From assembly GCA_049644265.1 (NCBI GenBank), contig JBARRO010000119.1:1-55012 (forward strand): a stretch of DNA of 55,012 nucleotides, written 5' to 3'. Below are positions 1 to 7,532 of the stretch, piece after piece; position 1 is the stretch's first letter, and every line of letters starts with the position of its first letter. The notes below the pieces were generated by a model. It was not told the DNA's origin, did no database searches, and saw only the letters and a program-made list of their open reading frames with translations. Source of the stretch: JBARRO01 sp049644265 (GTDB taxonomy: Bacteria; Bacteroidota; Ignavibacteria; UBA10030). A program made the position numbers and the translations under genes.

Positions 1-1
1 G

Positions 2-313
2 AATATTCTCATCGTGGACGACCTGATCGATACGGCAGGGACGTTCGTGAATGCCGTGAAAGCCCTTCGGGATGCGGGCGCAAAACTCATTTACGGCGCC
101 TGCACACACCCGATCCTGTCCGGCAAAGCGTATGAGCGCATTAACAAATCAGATGTACAGAGTATCGTCGTGACCGACACCCTTCCATTGAAGGAAACCA
201 CAGAAAAGCTCGAGGTCCGGTCCGCAGCGAAGCTCTTTGCGGAGGCGATTCTCCGTACCCACAGCCACGAGTCGATCAGTTCCCTGTTCGATATCGACAA
301 AGACAAGATCTAA
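2..313 (+). CDS. prs: Ribose-phosphate pyrophosphokinase, C-terminal part (cut by window edge)
   Basis: This is the last 103 codons of PRPP synthetase, which makes phosphoribosyl pyrophosphate from ribose-5-phosphate and ATP for nucleotide synthesis. The PRPP-binding loop is visible at the very start (VDDLIDTAGT), followed by the family's C-terminal phosphoribosyltransferase fold with VVTDTLP and ending in a polar tail. The start lies outside the window. rplY follows after 14 bases and pth after that; prs-rplY-pth is a conserved bacterial order, which supports the call. Nothing looks broken in the visible part. Confidence 0.93.
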   Translation, partial: NILIVDDLIDTAGTFVNAVKALRDAGAKLIYGACTHPILSGKAYERINKSDVQSIVVTDTLPLKETTEKLEVRSAAKLFAEAILRTHSHESISSLFDIDKDKI

Positions 314-327
314 CGAGGAGAGGTACC

Positions 328-1083
328 ATGTCGGAAATTACACTTACTGCTGAAGTACGAAAAGAGGTCGGCAAGCGTGCTCACGCGCTTCGAAGGCTGG
401 GAAAGGTTCCGGGGATCTATTACGGTCACGGACAAAAGAACATTCCTGTCGTGTTGCCGGAACTCGCCTTGAAGCCGCTCTATAAGACTTCTGCAACGCA
501 TGTCATCAATTTGAAACTCGACGATGGGTCGTCCCATACGTGCATCCTGAAGGATATCGAGTTCGACCCTGTCACGGATCGCCCCGTGCATTTCGACTTG
601 TTCGGGTTGAACGAACAGGAAGAGCTGGTCATTGAGGTTCCCGTGACGCTCTCCGGCGGCGTGCCACAAGGAGTCAAAGATGGCGGGATTCTTCAGCATG
701 TCATGCACAAAGTTCGGGTTTCCTGTCTCCCCAAACACATCCCGGACCACGTCGACATCAACATCGCGACCCTCGGAATCAACAAGTCCATTCACGTGGC
801 GGATATTGTCATCCCCAACGTGCGGATTATGGAAAACCCGAAGAACCCGATCGTGGCGGTTGTTCCTCCGACCATTGAGAAGGCTCCTGAAGTCGCAGCA
901 GCAGAAGCCGCCGCAACACCGGCCGAGCCGGAAGTAATCGGCAAGGGCAAGAAGCCGGAAGAAGGCGCGGAGGGAGCAGCTCCGGCAGCGGGGGCAGCAG
1001 CTCCGGAGAAGGACAAGGCCGAGAAGCCCGCCAAGGCGGAGAAGGCCGAGAAGCCTGCCAAAGCGGAGAAGGAAAAGAAGTAG
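328..1083 (+). CDS. rplY: Large ribosomal subunit protein bL25 (CTC-type) with Lys/Ala/Glu tail
   Basis: bL25 binds 5S rRNA in the large subunit. The first ~95 residues match the 5S-binding beta-barrel (EVRKEVGKRAHALRRLGKVP near the start, then PVHFDLF near residue 87), and residues ~96-185 are the second TL5/CTC domain. The last ~65 residues are low-complexity Ala/Pro/Glu/Lys, with a near-repeated AEKPAKAEK block. At 251 aa it is a long CTC form. The ATG is preceded by a good Shine-Dalgarno (GAGGAGAGG). It sits between prs and pth, as in many bacteria. The charged tail is disordered by composition; its role is unknown. Confidence 0.95.
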   Translation: MSEITLTAEVRKEVGKRAHALRRLGKVPGIYYGHGQKNIPVVLPELALKPLYKTSATHVINLKLDDGSSHTCILKDIEFDPVTDRPVHFDLFGLNEQEELVIEVPVTLSGGVPQGVKDGGILQHVMHKVRVSCLPKHIPDHVDINIATLGINKSIHVADIVIPNVRIMENPKNPIVAVVPPTIEKAPEVAAAEAAATPAEPEVIGKGKKPEEGAEGAAPAAGAAAPEKDKAEKPAKAEKAEKPAKAEKEKK

Positions 1084-1098
1084 TTCGTTGATGCGTGA

Positions 1099-1677
1099 AT
1101 GCATCTCATCGTCGGACTTGGAAATCCTGGACGCAGATATACTGGAACGCGACACAATCTGGGATTTGTCGTAGCCGACGAACTCGCGTCTCATCTCAAA
1201 ATCGACTTCCGCGCCGGGAAGGGTGAGTATGAGATCGCGGAGGGTTCGTTGAATGACAGTGCGGTCATCCTTGCAAAGCCGATGACCATGATGAATGACA
1301 GCGGACTTGCCGTAGTTGACCTCGTCGAACGCTACGAGGTCGGGCTTGAGAGCGTCCTGATTGTGTGCGACGATTTTCAGCTGCCTCTGGGTGCTTTGCG
1401 GTTGCGACAGGCCGGAACGGATGGCGGACACAACGGGCTCTATTCGATCATCTATCATCTGCAATCAGACCGGTTTCCGCGTCTGCGCTGCGGGATCGGC
1501 TCCGACGCAATGCCTCTGGACAAGTCTCTGATGGCTGATTTCGTGCTGGAGAAGTTCAAGCCAAATGAGATGAAGGAGGTTTCGCCGATGGTCAAACGGG
1601 CAAAGGACGCGGCGGCGACGTTCGTTTCAGAAGGAATCGCGGCCGCTATGAACAAATTCAACACCCGACCCGAGTGA
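1099..1677 (+). CDS. pth: Peptidyl-tRNA hydrolase
   Basis: Pth cleaves peptidyl-tRNA released from stalled ribosomes and recycles the tRNA. At 192 aa it has the normal length. The family signature is seen from the first residues (LIVGLGNPGRRYTGTRHNLGF, with the catalytic His in RHNLG), then KPMTMMNDSG and the GGHNGL motif near residue 115. It follows rplY by 15 bases and is probably co-transcribed with prs and rplY. The stop is followed closely by an array of 7-nt units (1689-1716). Confidence 0.96.
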   Translation: MHLIVGLGNPGRRYTGTRHNLGFVVADELASHLKIDFRAGKGEYEIAEGSLNDSAVILAKPMTMMNDSGLAVVDLVERYEVGLESVLIVCDDFQLPLGALRLRQAGTDGGHNGLYSIIYHLQSDRFPRLRCGIGSDAMPLDKSLMADFVLEKFKPNEMKEVSPMVKRAKDAAATFVSEGIAAAMNKFNTRPE

Positions 1678-1688
1678 TGTAGATTCGG

Positions 1689-1716
1689 TTTACTGTTTAC
1701 TGTTCATTGTTTACTT
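1689..1716 (+). repeat. 7-nt unit array, TTTACTG type
   Basis: Four consecutive 7-base units: TTTACTG twice, then TTCATTG and TTTACTT. It lies in the pth-rpsF gap. It belongs to the window-wide class of degenerate heptamer arrays (see findings). Confidence 0.7.
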
Positions 1717-1760
1717 TCTACAAGCTCCACCCCAGTTCTTTACACTATCTCATTCACCCT

Positions 1761-1800
1761 GCTCCCGCACGCCGCTTTCCTCAGTGACGAAGGCGGGGGC
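1761..1800 (+). promoter_or_regulatory. Possible S6:S18 autoregulatory leader hairpin
   Basis: A GC-rich stem forms between 1761-1768 and 1792-1799 (eight pairs with one G-U) and encloses an asymmetric internal loop containing CCG (1772-1774) and a short upper stem CTTTC/GAAG. It ends 28 bases before rpsF. Rpl/Rps autoregulation by the S6:S18 complex is known to use a leader hairpin with a conserved CCG in an internal loop; the match here is by eye only. Confidence 0.4.
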
Positions 1801-1827
1801 CATAATGTCCAAAGGGAGAATCTATCC

Positions 1828-2376
1828 ATGGCACAATTTAAAAATGCGTACGAGACGACGTTCATCGTGAACGCCGGGCTCGACGATCCACAGATCGACG
1901 CCGTCATCGAGAAGGTGAAAGATGTCGTCACCAAGGGCGGCGGCACGATCAGAGACATCGCAAAGTGGGGAAGGAAACGATTCGCGTATGTCATCCGTCG
2001 GAAAAACAACGGATTCTATGTCGTGTGCGAATTTACGGGACCGGGAGATCTGATCGCGAAGCTCGAGCGACATTACGAGCTTGACGAGAATATTATCAGG
2101 TTCCTGACCATCACGCTCGACAAGAACGCGCTCCAGTCGCGCATCAAACCGAGCGACCTTTTGAAAGCGCCCGTAACCGAGACGGTTTCGACTCCGCCCG
2201 CTGCTGCTGCTCCGGCGGCAGCACCCGCTCCCGTTGTGGCGCCGCCTCCTGCACCAGCCCCTCATCCGGCACCGGCTCCGACGCCTGCGCCCGCAGCAAT
2301 CGCCACGCCCTCTCCTTCCACCAAGCCGGCTTCACCGGCCGCTGAGGAAGAAGACGATGACGACGAGGTTGCGTAA
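1828..2376 (+). CDS. rpsF: Small ribosomal subunit protein bS6 with Pro/Ala-rich extension
   Basis: bS6 pairs with bS18 on the platform of the 30S subunit. Residues 1-~115 are the standard bS6 fold (YETTFIVNAGLDDPQID at the start, then WGRKRFAYVIRRKNNGFYVV near 47-66). Residues ~118-182 are an added Ala/Pro-rich tail ending in the acidic run EEEDDDDEVA. At 182 aa it is much longer than the usual ~95-140. The ATG has a purine-rich Shine-Dalgarno (AAAGGGAGAA). It heads the rpsF-rpsR-rplI operon and may be autoregulated through the hairpin at 1761-1800. Confidence 0.96.
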   Translation: MAQFKNAYETTFIVNAGLDDPQIDAVIEKVKDVVTKGGGTIRDIAKWGRKRFAYVIRRKNNGFYVVCEFTGPGDLIAKLERHYELDENIIRFLTITLDKNALQSRIKPSDLLKAPVTETVSTPPAAAAPAAAPAPVVAPPPAPAPHPAPAPTPAPAAIATPSPSTKPASPAAEEEDDDDEVA

Positions 2377-2420
2377 CCCACTGACTTGAATACACACAAG
2401 ACTCTGAAGGATTAAAGACC

Positions 2421-2726
2421 ATGGGAAAAATGCCAATGACACGACGGGGACCACGCGGACCGATGCGTGGTGGACCGAGAAGGGATTCGACGCGGAGCCA
2501 GCAACAGCAACGAAAGAAGCGCACCTGTCGATTCTGCGACAGCAAGGAAGTCTACATTGACTATAAGAATGAAAAGCGGCTCCAGCGGTGCGTTTCCGAG
2601 CAGGGGCGGATTATTCCGAAGCGAATCACGGGAACCTGCTCACGGCACCAGCGACAGCTGGTCGTTGCAATCAAGCGGGCCCGTCATCTCGCCCTGCTGC
2701 CCTATGTTACGGAAGCAGTAAGTTAG
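2421..2726 (+). CDS. rpsR: Small ribosomal subunit protein bS18
   Basis: bS18 binds 16S rRNA and bS6 on the 30S platform. The 101-aa protein has a basic, Gly/Arg-rich N-terminal tail of ~35 residues, then CRFCDSKEVYIDYKN with a CxxC pair, and the conserved core RIIPKRITGTCSRHQRQL. A Shine-Dalgarno-like GAAGGA precedes the ATG. It lies 44 bases after rpsF in the usual rpsF-rpsR-rplI order. The CxxC pair suggests a zinc-binding (C+) type. Confidence 0.96.
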   Translation: MGKMPMTRRGPRGPMRGGPRRDSTRSQQQQRKKRTCRFCDSKEVYIDYKNEKRLQRCVSEQGRIIPKRITGTCSRHQRQLVVAIKRARHLALLPYVTEAVS

Positions 2727-2729
2727 AAG

Positions 2730-2830
2730 ATTGATTCAGTTTCTCATCGGACCATTTATTCATGAAAGTCTCTGCGGTCAAAAGACCAGTGAATCAATGA
2801 ACCGGTGAAATTATGAACCGATGTGTAATG
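2730..2830. repeat. 8-nt unit array forming an imperfect palindrome
   Basis: The rpsR-rplI gap holds 8-base units on its right side (AGTGAATC, AATGAACC, GGTGAAAT, TATGAACC at about 2788-2819). The left side (2731-2765) is roughly its inverted copy. Apart from rplI's own ribosome-binding site nothing else is seen in this gap. Confidence 0.6.
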
Positions 2831-2853
2831 GATTTTCTAAGGAGCACTGGACC

Positions 2854-3297
2854 ATGAAGGTGATACTACGGCAGGATTTCGAAAAGCTGGGGAAAATGGG
2901 GGATATGAAAGACGTGAAGGATGGATACGCGAGGAACTACCTCATTCCCCGGAAGATTGCGTACGAGGCGACCGCCAGCAGCATGAAAACTCTTGAGGAA
3001 GAGAAGAAGCAGCAAGCCCGTCGCATGGACAAGGAAAAGAAATCTGCAGAAACGCTCGCGGGCGAGCTCGAAAAGATCTCTGTGACCCTCAAAATGAAGG
3101 TGGGAGAAGACGACAAGTTGTTCGGCTCTGTCACCTCGCAAATGATTGCCGATGCGCTCAAGGATAAAGGCATCACGCTCGATAAGCGCCAAATCGATCT
3201 CGAGGATTCCCTGAAAACTCTGGGAATTTTCGATGTCAACGTCAAGCTCTCCGGCGGCGTGAGCGGCAAGATAAAAGTCTGGATTGTCCGCGAGTAA
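2854..3297 (+). CDS. rplI: Large ribosomal subunit protein bL9
   Basis: bL9 spans the L1 stalk base of the 50S subunit. The 147-aa product begins MKVILRQDFEKLGKMGD, the hallmark N-terminal domain, followed by the long lysine-rich connecting helix (residues ~45-80) and the C-terminal domain ending SGKIKVWIVRE. An in-frame ATG exists 33 bases upstream (2821), but I chose 2854 because the bL9 fold starts there and AAGGAG lies just upstream. It is the last gene of the ribosomal operon; a strong terminator follows at 3367. Confidence 0.96.
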   Translation: MKVILRQDFEKLGKMGDMKDVKDGYARNYLIPRKIAYEATASSMKTLEEEKKQQARRMDKEKKSAETLAGELEKISVTLKMKVGEDDKLFGSVTSQMIADALKDKGITLDKRQIDLEDSLKTLGIFDVNVKLSGGVSGKIKVWIVRE

Positions 3298-3366
3298 GCT
3301 ACACGAGAACGTGGGCGGAAATTTATCCGGAAGACTGGGAACGAGTTGGCAATCCTCTGAAAAACG

Positions 3367-3396
3367 AAGGCAACGGAATTCCTCCGTTGCCTTTTG
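3367..3396 (+). terminator. Rho-independent terminator after rplI
   Basis: Perfect inverted repeat: GGCAACGGA (3369-3377) with TCCGTTGCC (3383-3391), extendable by two A-T pairs, loop of five bases, then a T run. It closes the ribosomal-protein operon. Confidence 0.9.
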
Positions 3397-3448
3397 TATT
3401 CCGGAGGAGGATCGGTCAAAAGAGGTTACCTTGCCTTTTCCTCAACTA

Positions 3449-3477
3449 TTGACTAGATTAATATATTGTGCTAATGT
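3449..3477 (+). promoter_or_regulatory. Sigma-70-like promoter for korAB
   Basis: TTGACT (3449-3454), a 17-base spacer, and TAATGT (3472-3477). It follows the rplI terminator and lies 74 bases before korA. The spacing is ideal for a housekeeping promoter. Confidence 0.6.
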
Positions 3478-3551
3478 TCATGCAAAGAATATCCATTTCC
3501 GCATGAGCGGAGTGAAATTCTGAGCGTTATCTGAAGAGGAATCCAACAGCC

Positions 3552-5387
3552 ATGGTAGAAAAATCCACGCAGAGCCTGAGCGAAGTCACTATCCGATTTG
3601 CGGGTGATTCCGGCGACGGCATGCAGCTCACCGGCATGCAATTCACGAACACAACGGCGATCCTGGGAAACGACCTGAGTACCCTCCCGGACTACCCGGC
3701 GGAAATCCGTGCTCCACAGGGAACGCTCTTCGGCGTCAGCGGTTTCCAAATCCACTTCGGCAGCACCGAAATCAACACACCCGGCGACCAGTGCGACGTT
3801 CTTGTGGCGATGAATGCAGCTGCGCTGAAGGTTAACCTTGGCAGTCTCATTGACGGCGGTTCCATCATCGTCAATACGGACGGATTCAACGATAAGAACC
3901 TGAAGCTTGCCGGCTATGCTGCCAATCCGCTCAAGGACAGTTCCCTTTCCAAATTCCAGGTTTTTGAAGTAGATATTACGAAGCTCACGAGTCTTGCCAT
4001 ACAGGACATGAACCTGTCCAGCAAACTCGTCGATCGTTCAAAGAACTTCTTTGCCCTGGGAATGATGTATTGGATGTACAATCGCCCCATGGAGCCCACC
4101 ATCGACTGGATCAAGCATAAGTTTGGGAACAAGCCGGATATCATGGAATCAAATCTTCGGGTTCTCAAAGCGGGATGGAACTACGGAGAAACAACAGAGA
4201 TTTTCAAAGTTCGCTACGAAGTCGCCCCGGCAAAGCTTCCCCCGGGAACATACAGGAATATCACCGGTAATCAGGCAACGGCCTGGGGAATGATGGCCGC
4301 CGCCAAGAAGGCAGGGCTTGACCTGTTCCTCGGCAGCTATCCCATCACGCCGGCGAGTGACATTCTTCACGAGCTTTCGATGTACAAGCACTTCGGAGTC
4401 AAAACGTTCCAGGCGGAGGACGAAATTGCCGGTATAGCGTCGGCAATCGGCGCTTCGTTTGGCGGCGCCCTCGGGACCACAACGACCAGCGGCCCCGGCA
4501 TTGCGCTCAAAACGGAAGCCATCGGACTCGCAGTCATGGTCGAACTGCCCCTTCTCATCATCAACGTTCAGCGCGGCGGCCCCAGCACGGGATTACCTAC
4601 AAAGACCGAGCAGGCGGACCTCCTTCAGGCGCTCTACGGCCGGAACGGCGAGGCACCCGTCCCCGTCGTAGCAGCTTCGACGCCGGCGGACTGTTTCTTT
4701 GCCGTGTATGAATCTGCACGTATCGCGCTGAAGTACATGACTCCGGTCATCTGCCTCACGGACGGATATCTTGGGAACGGTTCCGAACCATGGCTCATTC
4801 CCGATTTCAAAACTCTGCCGGACATTTCCACGAAATTCCGCACAGAAAAAGAAGGATTCCTCCCCTATTTGCGCGATCCGTTGACGCTCGCTCGTCCGTG
4901 GGCTATTCCCGGAACGCCCGGACTCGAACACCGCATCGGCGGATTGGAGAAGCAGAACATCACAGGAAATGTCAACTACGAACCGCTGAATCATGAATTG
5001 ATGGTCAAGCTCCGAGCTGAGAAAGTGGAGCGAATTGCCAATGAGATTCCGCCCGCCGTTGTCGACGGAGATCCGAAGGGCGACCTGTTGGTGGTGGGAT
5101 GGGGAAGCACCTACGGTTCCATCAAGACTGCCGTCATGCATCAGCGAGCAAAAGGTGTCAGCGTGTCACAGTTGCATCTACGGCACTTGAACCCCTTCCC
5201 GAAAAATCTTGGCGAGGTTCTGTACAACTACAAGCACGTGCTGGTCCCCGAGTTGAACCTCGGTCAGTTGATCAAAGTCCTCAGGTCAAAGTATTTGGTG
5301 CCGGCCGTGGGATTGAACAAGGTTCAAGGTCTGCCGTTCAAATCAAGCGAAATTGAGATGAAGATTCAGGAAATCGTGAAAGGTTAG
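3552..5387 (+). CDS. korA: 2-oxoacid:acceptor oxidoreductase, fused gamma-alpha subunit (KorA)
   Basis: This is the large subunit of a ferredoxin-dependent 2-oxoacid (most likely 2-oxoglutarate) oxidoreductase, which interconverts 2-oxoglutarate and succinyl-CoA in the TCA or reductive TCA cycle. The gamma domain comes first (GDSGDGMQ at 18-25, up to ~195). The alpha pyrimidine-binding domain follows from ~237 (YPITPAS at 263-269, QRGGPSTGLPT at 340-350), with a transketolase-C-like end. At 611 aa it is the normal length of the fused form. A promoter (3449) and an AGAGGA ribosome site precede it. korB starts five bases after the stop. Substrate preference (2-oxoglutarate versus pyruvate) is inferred from the two-gene architecture. 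Confidence 0.93.
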   Translation: MVEKSTQSLSEVTIRFAGDSGDGMQLTGMQFTNTTAILGNDLSTLPDYPAEIRAPQGTLFGVSGFQIHFGSTEINTPGDQCDVLVAMNAAALKVNLGSLIDGGSIIVNTDGFNDKNLKLAGYAANPLKDSSLSKFQVFEVDITKLTSLAIQDMNLSSKLVDRSKNFFALGMMYWMYNRPMEPTIDWIKHKFGNKPDIMESNLRVLKAGWNYGETTEIFKVRYEVAPAKLPPGTYRNITGNQATAWGMMAAAKKAGLDLFLGSYPITPASDILHELSMYKHFGVKTFQAEDEIAGIASAIGASFGGALGTTTTSGPGIALKTEAIGLAVMVELPLLIINVQRGGPSTGLPTKTEQADLLQALYGRNGEAPVPVVAASTPADCFFAVYESARIALKYMTPVICLTDGYLGNGSEPWLIPDFKTLPDISTKFRTEKEGFLPYLRDPLTLARPWAIPGTPGLEHRIGGLEKQNITGNVNYEPLNHELMVKLRAEKVERIANEIPPAVVDGDPKGDLLVVGWGSTYGSIKTAVMHQRAKGVSVSQLHLRHLNPFPKNLGEVLYNYKHVLVPELNLGQLIKVLRSKYLVPAVGLNKVQGLPFKSSEIEMKIQEIVKG

Positions 5388-5391
5388 GCGT

Positions 5392-6444
5392 ATGAGCAAT
5401 CTCGTCGAGGAAACCCTCAAATCAATCAACGCTCCCGTAGTCGAAAAATACTCGGCGAGGGATTTTCAGAGTGATCAGGATGTCCGCTGGTGCCCGGGCT
5501 GCGGCGACTACTCGATCCTCGCGCAAACGCAGCGCATCATGCCGGACCTCGGCATCCCGAAGCACAAGACGGTGTTCGTTTCCGGGATCGGCTGTTCAAG
5601 CCGGTTTCCGTACTACATGAACACCTACGGATTTCACAGCATCCACGGCCGCGCAACCGCCATCGCGTCGGGATTGAAAATGGCCCGACCGGACCTCTCC
5701 GTTTGGGTCGTCACCGGAGACGGCGACGGAATGAGCATCGGAGGCAATCATCTGATCCATTTGCTCCGAAGGAACATCGATATCCGGGTTCTGCTGTTCA
5801 ACAACCAGATCTATGGCTTGACCAAAGGGCAATATTCCCCCACTTCCGAAATTGGAAAAGTCACCAAATCGTCACCCTACGGCTCGATCGATTACCCCTT
5901 CAATCCTGTTGCGTTGTCCCTCGGGGCAAGTGCGACGTTTGTCGCCAGAACCATGGATCGCGACCCAAAGCATCTCCAGTCGACTCTGAAGCGCGCAGCC
6001 GAACATAAGGGAACATCGTTCGTCGAAATCTACCAGAACTGCAACGTGTTTAACGACGGCGCGTTCTTCCAGTTTACGGAAAAGGAGACAAAGGACGACA
6101 ATGTTGTGTTCATCGAACACGGAAAGCCCCTTGTGTTCGGCAAGGAACACGACAAGGGAATCCGCCTGAACGGATTCTCGCCCGAGGTCGTTTCTCTGAA
6201 GGACGGGAAGTACTCCGTCAACGACCTGCTCGTGCACAACGAGCGCGACACGACCCTTTCGTTTATTCTCGCAGATATGACCTTCAACCCAAAACTTCCC
6301 CGGCCTCTCGGCATTTTCCTTGCCATTGAGCGGCCAAGCTACGAGGCCGAGATGCAGCGGCAGATCGAGTTTGCGAAACAAAAGCGGGGCGAAGGAGACA
6401 TGACAAAACTCCTGCACTCAGGGGAAACGTGGGTCATTGAGTAG
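5392..6444 (+). CDS. korB: 2-oxoacid:acceptor oxidoreductase, beta (TPP) subunit (KorB)
   Basis: This subunit binds thiamine pyrophosphate and a [4Fe-4S] cluster and pairs with KorA. Motifs seen: WCPGCGDYS (C34, C37), GIGCSSR with a further cysteine at about 68, and the TPP motif GDGDG...GGNH (109-120). At 350 aa it is typical of KorB. It is separated from korA by four bases and is followed by a strong terminator, so korAB forms a closed two-gene operon. No delta ferredoxin subunit is present nearby, so the electron acceptor must be encoded elsewhere. Confidence 0.94.
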   Translation: MSNLVEETLKSINAPVVEKYSARDFQSDQDVRWCPGCGDYSILAQTQRIMPDLGIPKHKTVFVSGIGCSSRFPYYMNTYGFHSIHGRATAIASGLKMARPDLSVWVVTGDGDGMSIGGNHLIHLLRRNIDIRVLLFNNQIYGLTKGQYSPTSEIGKVTKSSPYGSIDYPFNPVALSLGASATFVARTMDRDPKHLQSTLKRAAEHKGTSFVEIYQNCNVFNDGAFFQFTEKETKDDNVVFIEHGKPLVFGKEHDKGIRLNGFSPEVVSLKDGKYSVNDLLVHNERDTTLSFILADMTFNPKLPRPLGIFLAIERPSYEAEMQRQIEFAKQKRGEGDMTKLLHSGETWVIE

Positions 6445-6465
6445 GATTCTCATTTCATTGAACCG

Positions 6466-6500
6466 GGTGTGGTCCCGTTCGTCGGGATCACACCTTTTTT
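6466..6500 (+). terminator. Rho-independent terminator after korB
   Basis: A 12-bp stem (6466-6477 with 6483-6494, one G-U pair), a 5-base loop TTCGT and six T residues. It separates korAB from nrnA. Confidence 0.93.
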
Positions 6501-6533
6501 GTTGTTTCAAACACCAACACTGAGTGATGCCGC

Positions 6534-7520
6534 TTGTCCGCCGAATTTGAGTCTTTCCAGTCTCTCGTCAGGTCCGCCCGGAAATTCGTCCTGACCACGC
6601 ATATCAACCCCGACGGCGACGGGCTGGGAAGCGAATGCGCTCTCGCATGCTACCTCAGGGAGCTGGGGAAACAGGTCTGGATCCTGAACCACAGCGAAAC
6701 GCCCTCAAACTATGCTTTTCTCGGGCAGTATTTCCCGATCATGAAGTTCGATGAGACTCAACACAAAGACCTCGTCCTTAACGCCGACGCCCTGGTCGTT
6801 CTGGACACCAACCACCTGGACCGGCTGGCCAGCATGAAATCCGCTGTCGAGCAAAGCCGGGCAAGGAAAGTCTGCATCGACCACCACCTGGACCCCGCCA
6901 GGTTTGCAGACCTGTACATTCTCGATGAATCCTCGACGGCAACGGGAGAGGTTCTTTACCACCTCCTCACATTCCTCGATACATCGTCCGTGTCCACAAG
7001 CGTTGCCTCATCCCTCTATGCAGCGATCATGACGGACACCGGCTCCTTCCGCTATCCAAAAACAGACTCCGAAACTCATCGGATTATTGCACATCTCATC
7101 GACCGCGGGGCCGACCCGGTGGAGATCTATGAACGGGTCTACGAACAAGGGAGCTTCAACCGCATGAGACTTCTTGGAGAAGCTTTGGCAGGAATGAAGA
7201 TCGTGCACGGTGGAACAGTCGCCTATCTTGTGATCACTCGAACGATGCTAAAGGAGACGGGAACGACAGAGGTCGACACCGACAGTTTCGTTCCCTATAC
7301 GATGTCGATTCAGAATGTTCAGATCGGCATGATGTTCACAGAGCTTGCAGAAGGCGTGAAAGTCAATTTCCGGTCGAAGGGGGATATCAGAATCAACGAG
7401 CTTGCAAAAGAGTTTGGAGGGAACGGACACAAGAACGCCGCAGGAGCACGGGTTGCAGAGAAGTCGCTTGCGGAGGTTCTTGCTGCAGTGGTCGATCGAT
7501 CCGCATCCTACACCATCTAG
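6534..7520 (+). CDS. nrnA: DHH-family nanoRNase / pAp phosphatase (NrnA-like)
   Basis: NrnA-type enzymes degrade 2-5-nt RNAs and dephosphorylate 3',5'-pAp. The DHH domain shows HINPDGDG (H23, D27, D29), DTNHLDR (D91) and the signature DHH at 116-118. The C-terminal DHHA1 domain ends with GGNGHKNAAGA. The length of 328 aa is normal. The start is a TTG: the reading frame has a stop nine bases upstream, and no ATG or GTG lies before the catalytic HINPD. No Shine-Dalgarno is visible. pepA follows after 12 bases. Confidence 0.9.
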   Translation: MSAEFESFQSLVRSARKFVLTTHINPDGDGLGSECALACYLRELGKQVWILNHSETPSNYAFLGQYFPIMKFDETQHKDLVLNADALVVLDTNHLDRLASMKSAVEQSRARKVCIDHHLDPARFADLYILDESSTATGEVLYHLLTFLDTSSVSTSVASSLYAAIMTDTGSFRYPKTDSETHRIIAHLIDRGADPVEIYERVYEQGSFNRMRLLGEALAGMKIVHGGTVAYLVITRTMLKETGTTEVDTDSFVPYTMSIQNVQIGMMFTELAEGVKVNFRSKGDIRINELAKEFGGNGHKNAAGARVAEKSLAEVLAAVVDRSASYTI

Positions 7521-7532
7521 AGAAGGTTACGT

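Noticed and set aside
310..1464. Long minus-strand open frame (~384 codons) opposite rplY and pth
   Set aside because: It is antisense to two firmly identified genes, has low-complexity Leu/Arg/Gly translation and no ribosome site; a shadow of GC-rich codon use.
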